NCBI RefSeq assembly: GCF_007786235.1
Contig: NZ_VNFK01000022.1
Location: forward strand, 1 to 64,000
DNA length: 64,000 nt
Direction of reading: 5' to 3'
DNA from: Paenarthrobacter nitroguajacolicus
GTDB taxonomy: Bacteria; Actinomycetota; Actinomycetes; Actinomycetales; Micrococcaceae
A program made the position numbers and the translations under genes. The notes under the pieces were generated by a model, which saw only the letters and a program-made list of their open reading frames with translations, did no database searches and had not been told where the DNA came from. Positions 26,408 through 35,144 of the stretch are shown piece by piece (position 1 is the first letter of the stretch; each line of letters begins with the position of its first letter).

Positions 26408-27744
26408 CAGCCGTTGTCCTTCCAGTACTGGATCTGGGCTTCCTTCATCTTGGCCACGAATTCCGAGGCTGTGGTCTTTCCAAGGAACAGTTCATCGCTC
26501 CTGGGGAAGAAGACCTTCTCGGTGTATCCGGGGAACGTCACGCCGTCGTTCTGCAGGTGCGTGGCTGGAGCGGCGTCGATGGCGGCTTTGACGCTTGCGA
26601 CGGCGGGATCCACCGGTGCGTCCTGCCTCACCGGCAGCACCTTGGCGTCCGTTCCGAGGGCGTCCTGGTACTTGGCGCCCAGCAGGTACGCCGCAAGTCG
26701 CTGGGCAGGAACCTGGTTCTTGGATTTTGCTGGAACAGCGAAGCCGATGAAGTCCACGCGGGCGCTGGCCGGCTTGTCGCCGATAGCCGGGAACTGGAAG
26801 GAGGAATATTCGAAGCCGGGTGCGGCGTACGAGCCGGTTTCGGTGGGCGTCCACGAGCCGTTGAGGATCAGGGCAGCGTCGCCGTTCGCCCAGAGCTGCT
26901 GTTGGGCGGGGAACTTGCTGGCGTTGTAGCCACTGTTGAGGTATCCGCCCTTCACCAGGGTTTCCACCTTTTGGGCTGCTTCAAGAACGGCGGGGTCGTC
27001 CCATCCTGCGCCGGACTTGTCCTCGGCGAGGGCCTTGAAGCTGCCTGCGCCTTTGAGCCGGAGCAGCGAGGTAACGAACCAGGTGGAGTTGTAGCCGGCG
27101 ATGTCACCGTCCGCGGCAATGGGTGCTGTTCCACCGGCCTTCAGCTTGTCCAGGACCTCAATGAATTCATCCCAGGTGGCGGGCGGCGTGGCTTTGAGCT
27201 CCGGGTGTTTGGCGGCATCGAACCAGATGCCGTCCGAGCTGATGCTGTAGGGCACCATCCAGGGCTGTCCGTCTTCGCCCTTGAAGACGCCGTTGCTGGT
27301 GAACTTCTCCGGGATCACTGAGCTGACGGTCTTCCCATCCAGCTCGTACGAGTAGACGGACGTCAGGGGGCTGGCCTGCCCGGTTTCGCCGATCACCGGA
27401 GCGAGCTTGGCGAGCGTTCCGTCCACCAGGTCCGGGACGTTGTTCGTGTTCAGGGCGGGGACGAGCTTTTCGGTGTTGCTGCGTCCCTGCCATTGAACGC
27501 TGACTTTGGCGCCGGTTTCTTTTTCGAAGTCTGCGATGGCAGTGGCGATGACCTTTTGCTGCGGTTCACCGTCCTTCCACATTGACCAATAGTTGATGGT
27601 CTGGCCGGAAATGGACCCGGAAATATCCACGGCTTCGGCGGCCGAGGAGGCATCGGTGGCTCCGCCGCAGGCAGTGGTGGACAAGGCAAGCGCTGCACCC
27701 AACAGGGCGGCCAGCGGGCGAAGATGACGGGCTGTTTTGCCCAT
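26407..27744 (-). CDS. Extracellular sugar-binding lipoprotein
   Basis: This 445-residue precursor has a signal peptide with lipobox LSTTAC (Cys about 26) and a family 1 solute-binding fold: TINYWSMWKDGEPQQKVIATAIADFEKETGAKVSVQW, VPDLVDGT, WDEFIEVLDKLK and GDAALILNGSW. The start is ATG 27744, with AAAGG 8 nt upstream; the GTG at 27753 is too close to that site. It captures the glycan for the two permeases. The neighbouring sulfatase, Gfo/Idh/MocA protein and PL8 lyase suggest an oligosaccharide from a polysaccharide, possibly sulfated. Confidence 0.88.
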   Translation of the reverse strand: MGKTARHLRPLAALLGAALALSTTACGGATDASSAAEAVDISGSISGQTINYWSMWKDGEPQQKVIATAIADFEKETGAKVSVQWQGRSNTEKLVPALNTNNVPDLVDGTLAKLAPVIGETGQASPLTSVYSYELDGKTVSSVIPEKFTSNGVFKGEDGQPWMVPYSISSDGIWFDAAKHPELKATPPATWDEFIEVLDKLKAGGTAPIAADGDIAGYNSTWFVTSLLRLKGAGSFKALAEDKSGAGWDDPAVLEAAQKVETLVKGGYLNSGYNASKFPAQQQLWANGDAALILNGSWTPTETGSYAAPGFEYSSFQFPAIGDKPASARVDFIGFAVPAKSKNQVPAQRLAAYLLGAKYQDALGTDAKVLPVRQDAPVDPAVASVKAAIDAAPATHLQNDGVTFPGYTEKVFFPRSDELFLGKTTASEFVAKMKEAQIQYWKDNG

Positions 27745-27821
27745 GGGAATCACCTTTCGAGTGAGGGGGAACCAGCCGGATGCGGTTCAGTGAGACGACT
27801 CTCACAGCCCCCGAAAGCAGG

Positions 27822-27835
27822 ATTCAATGAGTATT
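27822..27835. promoter_or_regulatory. Candidate operator shared with the GntR-LacI/sulfatase promoter region
   Basis: ATTCAATGAGTATT occurs here, upstream of the ABC operon and the divergent oxidoreductase. AATCAATGAGCATT occurs at 30489-30502. The flanking GAGTATTTT (27830-27838) is the reverse complement of AAAATACTC found at 30516-30524. Confidence 0.45.
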
Positions 27836-27986
27836 TTGTAAGTTTCTCCACCTGCCAGGCAGCCCGTGTGCGGTGGGACCCAATTAGGCATTTATTCCTC
27901 TTTTCCGGCTGCCCAACAATCGAGGAGACCTGCGCGGCGTTCCGATCGAACGAGCCCGCGCTCCGGCTCCGAGCTAAAGAGGGACA

Positions 27987-29012
27987 TTGATACGACTTGG
28001 AATCATTGGCGCGGGCGCCGTGGCACACTTCCATGCAGCATCCGCAGCGCGGATCAGCAACGTGGAGTTGGCCGCCGTCTGCGACCTGCGGCCTGAAGCC
28101 GCAGAGAGGGTCGCATCGCCATGGGGGGCTTCCGTCTACGGGGACTACCTGGCCATGTACCGTGATGCCGGCTTGAACGCCGTCATCATCAATACCCCGC
28201 ACGCCCTGCACCTGGAGATGGTGCTGGCCGCAGCCGACCACGGATTGCACGTGCTGGTGGAAAAGCCCATGGCCACCACAGTGGCCGACTGCGATCGCAT
28301 GATTCAAGCGTGCCGGGAGGCCGGGGTGTCCGTGGTCATCGGGCAAATCCAGCATTTCCTCCCGGAGAAGCTGGCAGCCGAGGACGTGCTGGCCAGCGGC
28401 GAGCTCGGCCGGGTCCTGATGATCCGCGACTACAGGACCACCGACTACCGTCCGGGAACCCGGCCGGACTGGTTCTTCAGCGAGGCCATGGCAGGCGGGG
28501 GTGCACTGATGAACATCGGAGGCCATTGCCTTGACCGCTCCATCTGGTTCGGTGGCGCACCCGTTGAATCCGTGAGCGCCTCAACCCTCAAACGCTTCGG
28601 CGTTCCCGTGGAAACTGACGGTGCCATTGCGCTGACCCTCAAGAACGGGGTCCATGTCAGCATCTCCGTGGTGTCCGACGCTGCCCAACGCCTGGACGAG
28701 ATCCTCATCGTGGGTGAGTTCGGCACCCTGTCCTGCAGCCCGCACCATGGAACCTTGGTCCGGCGCGACGGCGTGACACGCACGGTATGGGAACCGCGGC
28801 CCGAGGACATCCAGGAGGGTTTCTTCCTGCAATTGCAGGATTTCATCACTGTGCTCGACGGCGGCGCGCCCAAAGTCAGTGTTGAGCACGCCCGCCACAT
28901 CGTGGAGGTAGTCCTGGCGTCCTACGAGGCCGACAAGACCGGCAGGCCCGTGCAGCTCGCGGAAGCCGGCGAAAGCATCAGCACCGGACGCACCCTGACC
29001 GAAGTCGGCTAG
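27987..29012 (+). CDS. Gfo/Idh/MocA family oxidoreductase
   Basis: This 341-residue protein has the N-terminal Rossmann motif RLGIIGAGAVAHFHA, the family EKP motif (HVLVEKPMATTVADC) and the second-domain segment ALMNIGGHCLDRSIWFGG, which holds the likely catalytic His/Asp region. The start is TTG 27987, with GAGGG close upstream. Such enzymes oxidise or reduce sugars and sugar acids with NAD(P). It is divergent from the ABC operon and overlaps the convergent sulfatase gene by 4 nt. Confidence 0.85.
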   Translation: MIRLGIIGAGAVAHFHAASAARISNVELAAVCDLRPEAAERVASPWGASVYGDYLAMYRDAGLNAVIINTPHALHLEMVLAAADHGLHVLVEKPMATTVADCDRMIQACREAGVSVVIGQIQHFLPEKLAAEDVLASGELGRVLMIRDYRTTDYRPGTRPDWFFSEAMAGGGALMNIGGHCLDRSIWFGGAPVESVSASTLKRFGVPVETDGAIALTLKNGVHVSISVVSDAAQRLDEILIVGEFGTLSCSPHHGTLVRRDGVTRTVWEPRPEDIQEGFFLQLQDFITVLDGGAPKVSVEHARHIVEVVLASYEADKTGRPVQLAEAGESISTGRTLTEVG

Positions 29013-30457
29013 GAAGACCCACCGGCTGCGTCCGTGCCATCCCAGTTGGGTGGGGTGAATGCCCCCAGGGGATCATCAAGCACGGACGCAGTCTGGCCTG
29101 CCCCCGCCACGGGAAGCCAGCTCCCGTCGAGGCCAGGGACACCGTGGCGCTGGAACCATTCTTGGAGCCGGGAACGCATGGCGGACACCCGCGCCGAGTG
29201 GGCCGGCTGGTCCACGAGGTTGACTCGCTCGTCCGGGTCGGCCACAAGATCGTAGAGTTCATGTGGACCGTGCGGATACCGGTGCACGTACTTCCAGTCG
29301 GTGCTGCGGATCATCCGAACCGGACCGTATTCGTCAAAGACCACGACGGCGCGGTCCCCGGCCGCCGGTGGCAGCCCGCCTAAAAGCTCCGCGAAAGACC
29401 GTCCTGGCCCGTCTTCGAAGGGGCTGTGGTTTACCCCCGCCAGCTCCAGGATGGTGGCCGCCACGTCGTAGGCGGACAACAGTTCCGTCAGTACCGAGCC
29501 CTGCCGGATCCTGCCCGGGAGCGCGAAGATCGCCGGCACTTTGACGGAGGAGTCGTAGACGTTTTGCGGGAACGTCCCGTTGCCCTTCCCCCAAATGCCG
29601 TGGTGGCCGCAATTGAAGCCGTTGTCGCTGCTGAAGACCACCAAGGTGTTGTCCTGGATGCCGAGTTGTTCCAGTCGGCTGAGGACCGTCCCGATCCCGG
29701 CGTCCATGGCACTGACGGCGGCAAAGTATCCCACCAGCGCAGCGTGGACGTCCGCCTCGCCGCCGATCGGCACACCGTCCACGGTGGGAGTCCACGGGTG
29801 CATGGCTTCCTGTGGACAGCTGGAAAACTCACAGTCGCTGTAGAGTTCCTCAAATTCCGGCGGATGTTGCCCCTTCCACGGCTTGTGGGGAGCTGTGTAA
29901 TTAAGGGCCAGGAAGAAGGGTTCAGGCCCTTGCGAGGCTTCGGTGATGAAGTCCAAGGCGTCGCCGGTGATTGCGTCCGTCAAGTATTCGGTGACCGGTT
30001 CCCGGTGGCTGGTGCCGCCGTCGAACCTGTACATCACCGAGCTGTCATACGGGCTGCCGCCTCCTTCCAGGGCGAACCAGTGGCTGAAGCCCTTCCGGGG
30101 AGCGTCGTTGGCGCCAAGGTGCCATTTGCCGGACAGGCCCAGGCGATAACCGGCATCGGCGAGGTGATCCGTAAACAGCCGCTGCCCCTGCAGGTAGTCG
30201 ATGGCCCGGGGTCCGGTTTCGACGCCCGCCAGGTAATCGTGTACGCCGTGGCGCGACGGGATGTTCCCGGTCATCAGGCTGGCGCGCGCCGGGGAGCAAA
30301 CGGGTGAGACGCAGAAGAAGTTCTCCAGCCGCGTGCCGCGGGCAGCGAGGCCGTCCAGATTTGGCGTGTGAATTTCGGTGTTTCCGGCGCAACCCAGCGC
30401 CCAGGCGCCTTGGTCGTCGCTGAGGATGAAAAGGATGTTCGGCTTCTTGTTGGACAC
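29009..30457 (-). CDS. Sulfatase
   Basis: This 482-residue cytoplasmic-type sulfatase has NILFILSDDQGAWALGCAGN (metal-binding Asp pair) and the formylglycine motif CSPARASLMTG (C-x-P-x-R) at about residue 54. It also has GLSGKWHLG, NYTAPHKPW and FSSDNGFNCGHHGIWGKG (second metal site and His/Lys). No signal peptide is visible, so it probably desulfates imported oligosaccharides. The motif requires conversion of Cys by a formylglycine-generating enzyme encoded elsewhere. It is divergent from the GntR-LacI regulator. Confidence 0.88.
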   Translation of the reverse strand: MSNKKPNILFILSDDQGAWALGCAGNTEIHTPNLDGLAARGTRLENFFCVSPVCSPARASLMTGNIPSRHGVHDYLAGVETGPRAIDYLQGQRLFTDHLADAGYRLGLSGKWHLGANDAPRKGFSHWFALEGGGSPYDSSVMYRFDGGTSHREPVTEYLTDAITGDALDFITEASQGPEPFFLALNYTAPHKPWKGQHPPEFEELYSDCEFSSCPQEAMHPWTPTVDGVPIGGEADVHAALVGYFAAVSAMDAGIGTVLSRLEQLGIQDNTLVVFSSDNGFNCGHHGIWGKGNGTFPQNVYDSSVKVPAIFALPGRIRQGSVLTELLSAYDVAATILELAGVNHSPFEDGPGRSFAELLGGLPPAAGDRAVVVFDEYGPVRMIRSTDWKYVHRYPHGPHELYDLVADPDERVNLVDQPAHSARVSAMRSRLQEWFQRHGVPGLDGSWLPVAGAGQTASVLDDPLGAFTPPNWDGTDAAGGSS

Positions 30458-30488
30458 CCTCCCATAGCTACTGAGCCTCGAGGCAAGG

Positions 30489-30557
30489 AATCAATGAGCA
30501 TTCCCGGTTGGCGTGAAAATACTCCCAGGATCTGACAATTACTCCCTGAATACTCTC
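30489..30557. promoter_or_regulatory. Repeat-rich operator region between sulfatase and regulator
   Basis: After AATCAATGAGCATT (30489-30502) come three TACTC boxes: AAAATACTCCC (30516-30526), AATTACTCCC (30537-30546) and AATACTCTC (30549-30557). The first motif and AAAATACTC also occur upstream of the ABC operon. This is the most likely binding region for the adjacent GntR-LacI protein. Confidence 0.5.
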
Positions 30558-30610
30558 TAAATCGTGGTGCATGATAAGAGAAATCGTCTGTCCACAGGTG
30601 GAGATGGATC

Positions 30611-31798
30611 ATGCCAAAGAGGAAACAGGAGCCGGACTCCGGCGGAGCGGCTCTTCGCGACACCGCCAAGGCCAACTTGAAGTTCCAGGACTTGAGCGAC
30701 GACCTCCGCAGGGACATCATCGCCGGGACGTGGGCCGTGGGGACCAAGCTCCCCACCGAGCAGCAACTCGCGGCAGAGACCGGCCTTTCCCTGACCACGG
30801 TGCGGAGGGCCTTCGAGGACCTTGTAGGCAAAGGGCTGGTGGTCAGGCGGCAGGGCGCCGGCAGCTTCGTCGCTGCACCCCAGCGCACGCAGAAACGCTC
30901 AAGGTTCGTCATCGGCGTCCTGCTCCCGGACACGCAGCTGTACTACCCGCGCGTCCTCCAGGGGATCGAGGAACACCTCTCGGCCCGGGGCGCGAGCCTG
31001 CAGCTGTCCACGTACCACTACGACTTCACCCGCGAGAATGCCAGCATCCAATTCCTCCTGGATGCCGGAGTGGACGGCCTCATCCTGGTGCCAACGCTGA
31101 CGGGTCTGGAAAACCCCCAGCAGCGCGTCGCCGAACTCATGGCACTTCCCGTGCCGGTTGTCCTCCTGGAGCGGAGCCTGGACGACTTGGGGCCGGGCGA
31201 CCTCACAGAACACGTCTGCTCGGATCACCAAGGCGGAGCGTACGACGCCGTCATGCACCTCCACCGCTTGGGTCACCGAAAGATCGGGCTGCTCACCCGG
31301 GCAAATGAGGCCGCTCGCAGCAGCAATCCCACGCAGGCTGCGGTCATCGCAGGGTATACGGCTGCCATCACGGCGTTGGGGTTGGAGACCGACGGGCGCA
31401 TGGCGTTCAGCGCAACCAAGCCGGAGTGGGAAGCCGACCAGGCCGAGCACATGTTCGGGCTGCTGGCTGGCAGTGGTGCCACGGCGGCGTTGGTCTTCGG
31501 AGACCGGGAAGCCGCTCTGCTGGAAGGCGCCGCGTCCAGGCACGGGGTTCGGGTTCCCGAGGACCTCGCCCTCGTCTCCTATGACGACGAAATGGCTGAC
31601 CTCGCCCGGATACCGCTCACGGCGGTTTCGCCCGCCAAGCACAGGCTGGGCGTCATGGCCGCCGATGTCCTGCTGCGTCGGCTGACCGAAGGCGACGCAT
31701 GTCCGTTGTATCAAATCCGGTTGCGGCCACGCATTGTTGTCCGTGACTCCTGCGGGGCGAAGCGTTGTGAGGCCCGCTCTGCGGCCTTCGGGGGCTAA
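30611..31798 (+). CDS. GntR-LacI chimeric transcriptional regulator
   Basis: This 395-residue protein joins a GntR winged helix (LSDDLRRDIIAGTWAVGTKLPTEQQLAAETGLSLTTVRRAFEDL, about residues 28-72) to a LacI-type periplasmic-binding-like domain (FVIGVLLPDTQLYYPRVLQGIEEHL, GVDGLILVPTL, LVSYDDEMADLARIPLTAV). This is the AraR-type architecture. It should sense a sugar and control the surrounding glycan genes. Its last ten or so codons (from about RCEARSAAFGG) are supplied by palindromic element R2a, so the C-terminus may have been replaced. Confidence 0.88.
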   Translation: MPKRKQEPDSGGAALRDTAKANLKFQDLSDDLRRDIIAGTWAVGTKLPTEQQLAAETGLSLTTVRRAFEDLVGKGLVVRRQGAGSFVAAPQRTQKRSRFVIGVLLPDTQLYYPRVLQGIEEHLSARGASLQLSTYHYDFTRENASIQFLLDAGVDGLILVPTLTGLENPQQRVAELMALPVPVVLLERSLDDLGPGDLTEHVCSDHQGGAYDAVMHLHRLGHRKIGLLTRANEAARSSNPTQAAVIAGYTAAITALGLETDGRMAFSATKPEWEADQAEHMFGLLAGSGATAALVFGDREAALLEGAASRHGVRVPEDLALVSYDDEMADLARIPLTAVSPAKHRLGVMAADVLLRRLTEGDACPLYQIRLRPRIVVRDSCGAKRCEARSAAFGG

Positions 31799-31825
31799 AT
31801 GGCGCGCAGAGCGGGCCCCACAACG
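31763..31825. repeat. Palindromic element R2, copy a (overlaps the regulator 3' end)
   Basis: Arms of 21 bp (31763-31783 against 31805-31825; arm CGTTGTGAGGCCCGCTCTGCG) differ at one position. The element contains the regulator stop codon and lies just before the convergent PL8 stop. A second copy is at 46686-46748. Confidence 0.75.
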
Positions 31826-31830
31826 AGGCT

Positions 31831-34203
31831 CTAGCGGCGGAGCTTGATGAGCTTTGTCTGGCCGCTAAGCCCGGCGGTATCGATCGTCAGGGTGCTCCGC
31901 CCGTCGGCGTCCGTCCCCAGGGTGCCGGCACCTTCCAGGACGCTGGACCACGTTCCCTCCGGCAAGGTCAGCGTGAGGCCGGCAGCCTTCTGCGTCGGCT
32001 CACTGACGGCCAGGCTCAGCTCATTCCCATGCCTGGAGAACACCACGCAGGCAGGACCCGATGCGCCAAGATCCCCCGCCATTCCGGGCTTCCAGAACGT
32101 TGCGGCCGTGGTCTTCGCGGTCTTGAACTCCACGGACTGTGCCGTAGCATCGTTGCGGATCACGCTGTACTTGTTTCCCTGCAACAGCTTCCGGGTCAGG
32201 TCCACCGATGCTCCCGGCGCCACCATGTACGCATAACTGCCGTTGACAGGCCCGGCCCCGTGGTCCACGTAGAGGGTAGCGAAATTGCGCTGCTGCACTG
32301 TGGCGCTGCCATTGATGTTGACCCCGGACCAGCTGCCTGACCGGGTTTCCCGCAACACGTGGAGCGGGGAATCATCGAGCATCGCGTACCCGCCGAATCC
32401 CTCCAGGTGAACCCAGCGCCCATCGCCCAGCACCTCAACGGTGCCTGCCGTTCCAGCGATGGTGCCCGCCGCCGTCGTGAGTGTATTGCTGCCTTGGTGG
32501 AGGTTGCGGTGGTCGACGATGGTTTCCACCTTGGCGCCCGAAGCAGTGCTGATGTCCGCGCCGAGGCAAACGGTGACGTCGCCGCTGACAAACCAGGACT
32601 TCCGGGCGGTCAGGCCCGTGCGGCCCGGCCCCACCAGATGCTGTCCGACGGCGGCCACCTCACCCAGCGCGGTGGCCCCGCTCCACTCATTCGCGGGAAC
32701 GGCAGCGCCCCACTCCCCCTCCACCTTGTCCGGCAAGGGAGTGGTGTCCACCGTGATGCCGGGCAAGCGGTTGTAGTTGACCGTGGCCCAGAACGCGTCG
32801 TCGTACTGGCCGAGGTCGGACGTGTAGAAGTAGGTCATGCCGGAGCCGGTGTGATACCCGCGGTTGTTCTCGCCGTTGCCGCATTCGTACCAGGCAATGC
32901 GGTTGCTGGACATGGAGAGCGACAATGCCCAGCCGGGTCCGCGGTGCATGGTGCGGTCCATCGCAGGGAAAAGCTTGTGGCCGGTCGCTTCTGCCACGGG
33001 GGCAACACCAGTAGCTTGGAGCTCCTTGACCAGTGCCGTCCTGGGCACGCTCGCACTGTTGAGGATCGGTCGATAGGTATTGCGCGCAATCCAGCCCGCG
33101 CACAAACCCCGCCATCGGGCCGCCGTCGCCGGATCCATGGCCCGCGCCAGGAGCAGGATGGCCTCGATCGCCGACGCCCCCAGGTCATAGCCGGTGTTGG
33201 CCTCGCGGCTGATGCTCCTGCCGCGGACGGCATCGGCCATGGCGCCGTTGATCATGACGGGCGCAAACGAGCCCTCCACGGCGTCGAAGAAGATGCTGCG
33301 GGTTGGGTCTGAGACTTCGAACGCCGTGCCCCCAAGCAGGGAGAACAATTTGGACAGTCCGGTGAGCAGGACAACTCCGTAGGAGCCCGTGTACGGGGTA
33401 GTGCTGTGTTGGATGAACGAGCCATCGCGGAAGATTCCGTCCCCACTGGTCACGTACTGCCACACCTGGCTGAGCCCGGCCACTGCATGGTTGAGTTTGG
33501 CCGGGTCTTCACCGGCCAGGGAACGGACGATGATGCCCTGGCACAGGTCCACGCGGTTGGCGCCAACGGAGGTGATCTTGCCGCGCTTGGGCGGGAACTG
33601 CAGCCACGGGTCGGGCACAAAATGGTCGATGGCCGCGCAGTAGGCAGTGCGCTCCGCTGCGGACAATTCCGCGTGCAGGAGCACCATGGCGTCAGCGAGC
33701 GCCCGGGGTACGCCGATCTCCCAGGACCACCAGTTTCCTACCTCTTCCTTCCTGTCGTTGTAGCAAAGGGAATTGGCATCGGCCAGGCCGGCCTTGATGG
33801 CGGCAAGGACCGCGGCGTCCCCGAACACGGCCGCTGTGGGGGTGGCCCAGGCCGTGGCCAGTTGGGACAGGCGGGTGTAGGTGGTGACCATTTCTGCGTC
33901 CTTGGCCAAGGACAGGTCCGTGAACACCGAGGTTCGGCCCGACGACGTGTTGAGCTTGGCCAGAGAGTCTACGGCTTTGTTGTTCAGTGCGGTGATGGCT
34001 TTGGCGAAATCGGGGTCGCCGGCCTGAATGACGTTGCGGCCCGTGATCTGGTCCACCCAACGGTTTCGCAGCGCTGCGAACTCCGCTGCGCCCGGTTCTG
34101 CCTCGGCCCAGGCGTTCTGAGCGAACATCGAACTGACCACTGCCGCCAGGGATAGTGCGCCGGCACCCTGGAGCAGGGTCCTGCGGGGGAATTGAAGTGA
34201 CAA
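31831..34203 (-). CDS. Polysaccharide lyase family 8 (hyaluronate/chondroitin/xanthan lyase type), Tat-exported
   Basis: This 790-residue protein has an alpha/alpha-toroid followed by beta-sheet domains, as in PL8. The active-site segments are visible: SVGANRVDLCQG (Asn) and DGSFIQHSTTPYTGSYG (His and Tyr), followed by SISREANTGYD. A twin-arginine signal (QFPRRTLLQGAGALSLAAVV, ending near NAWA) directs folded export. The start is TTG 34203, with AGGAG 7 nt upstream; the longer GTG start at 34263 lacks a ribosome site. Together with the sulfatase and ABC importer it suggests cleavage of an acidic, possibly sulfated glycan such as chondroitin or hyaluronan. Confidence 0.88.
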   Translation of the reverse strand: MSLQFPRRTLLQGAGALSLAAVVSSMFAQNAWAEAEPGAAEFAALRNRWVDQITGRNVIQAGDPDFAKAITALNNKAVDSLAKLNTSSGRTSVFTDLSLAKDAEMVTTYTRLSQLATAWATPTAAVFGDAAVLAAIKAGLADANSLCYNDRKEEVGNWWSWEIGVPRALADAMVLLHAELSAAERTAYCAAIDHFVPDPWLQFPPKRGKITSVGANRVDLCQGIIVRSLAGEDPAKLNHAVAGLSQVWQYVTSGDGIFRDGSFIQHSTTPYTGSYGVVLLTGLSKLFSLLGGTAFEVSDPTRSIFFDAVEGSFAPVMINGAMADAVRGRSISREANTGYDLGASAIEAILLLARAMDPATAARWRGLCAGWIARNTYRPILNSASVPRTALVKELQATGVAPVAEATGHKLFPAMDRTMHRGPGWALSLSMSSNRIAWYECGNGENNRGYHTGSGMTYFYTSDLGQYDDAFWATVNYNRLPGITVDTTPLPDKVEGEWGAAVPANEWSGATALGEVAAVGQHLVGPGRTGLTARKSWFVSGDVTVCLGADISTASGAKVETIVDHRNLHQGSNTLTTAAGTIAGTAGTVEVLGDGRWVHLEGFGGYAMLDDSPLHVLRETRSGSWSGVNINGSATVQQRNFATLYVDHGAGPVNGSYAYMVAPGASVDLTRKLLQGNKYSVIRNDATAQSVEFKTAKTTAATFWKPGMAGDLGASGPACVVFSRHGNELSLAVSEPTQKAAGLTLTLPEGTWSSVLEGAGTLGTDADGRSTLTIDTAGLSGQTKLIKLRR

Positions 34204-34460
34204 GGAGTTGCTCCTAACACTCGTGGCGGGACGGGGTCCGACGTCCTTCGCCGGGTCCGCCACTGGCTTGGGTTGAAGTCAACGCGATGCCGAAGAGAGG
34301 AATAAAGCAGTACCTGATCACGTCCACGTCGCCGGAAACGTGCGAGACCGCCGTCGCGACCTCCCGGGCCCCGGCTGCGGCGAACAGTTGGGCTTTCTGC
34401 ACTGCTTTGCCTAGGGAGCGTCGCTTGGGAGACTGTACGGGCGGCTGATTCCCGGTACGA

Positions 34461-34829
34461 CTAACGTGGCACCAGGTGTTGGGAGATTTCGGCGGCAGAA
34501 TCCCGCAGTTCGATGGTGCCGCTGGCGACACCGACGACAAGCTTGAAGCCCTTATCTGTGGTGAAGTCATGCTGATATCCGTTGACCCAAAGCAGCAGCA
34601 CCATGAGTGTCCATGCGGTTCGCTTGTTGCCATCAATGAGTGGTTGGAACCGGGCGACGGACTCCAACAGCGCAGCCGCCTTCAGTGCAAGATCGGGATA
34701 GGCATCTGCGCCCAAGACGGTTGTAGCCGGCCTGGCCAAAGCCGAGGCGAGCAGGCCGACATCGCGGATATGGAAGCCGTACCGATCAACGACTTGAAGG
34801 GCATCCTCGATGTCCAGGTATGCTGTCAC
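34461..34829 (-). CDS. Doc/Fic family toxin with altered motif
   Basis: This 122-residue protein matches Doc toxins: YLDIEDALQVVDRYGF, DVGLLASALARPATTVLGADAYPDLALKAAALLESVARFQPLIDGNKRTAWT, then a C-terminal helix. The central motif is normally H-x-L/F-x-D-G-N-K-R. Here it reads QPLIDGNKR, so the conserved His is Gln. Doc proteins inactivate EF-Tu by phosphorylation. The start is GTG and overlaps the antitoxin stop as GTGA, the usual antitoxin-first layout. Activity is uncertain because of the His change. Confidence 0.82.
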   Translation of the reverse strand: MTAYLDIEDALQVVDRYGFHIRDVGLLASALARPATTVLGADAYPDLALKAAALLESVARFQPLIDGNKRTAWTLMVLLLWVNGYQHDFTTDKGFKLVVGVASGTIELRDSAAEISQHLVPR

Positions 34830-35032
34830 GCGTCTTCAAGGCGCGTCAGGAGCTCAGCATCATGACTCATGACGAACTCAAGGCCCTCGCTGATTTCGCG
34901 TCGGCGCGCATGGCGCTGCAGAACCAGCTCTGCCCCCTGTAGCAGGAGCGCGGACTTGGATGTGTGTTCCTCTGCGGCCAACTTCTCCAGCCGTCGATCG
35001 AGGTCTTCAGGTACGCGCAGGTTCATGGCCAT
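34826..35032 (-). CDS. Ribbon-helix-helix antitoxin of the Doc module
   Basis: This 68-residue protein reads MAMNLRVPEDLDRRLEKLAAEEHTSKSALL: a beta strand, then two helices of a CopG/RHH DNA-binding domain. The C-terminal tail (ISEGLEFVMSHDAELLTRLEDA) would bind and neutralise the toxin. The ATG at 35032 is preceded by a 15-bp palindrome, a likely autoregulation site. The ATG at 35026 is an alternative start. Confidence 0.8.
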   Translation of the reverse strand: MAMNLRVPEDLDRRLEKLAAEEHTSKSALLLQGAELVLQRHARRREISEGLEFVMSHDAELLTRLEDA

Positions 35033-35041
35033 GCATCGATG

Positions 35042-35056
35042 GTACCAGAATGGTAC
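35042..35056. promoter_or_regulatory. Palindromic operator of the toxin-antitoxin module
   Basis: GTACCAGAATGGTAC is a perfect 6+3+6 palindrome 10 nt upstream of the antitoxin start, as expected for an RHH dimer site controlling its own operon. Confidence 0.6.
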
Positions 35057-35144
35057 TGATGAAAAGAGCTTCGTCCCGACTGTCGCGGACTGCCCCGGGT
35101 TCGCGGCGAAGTCGTTGCAGGACCGCTTCGGTAGAGTGCTCACC

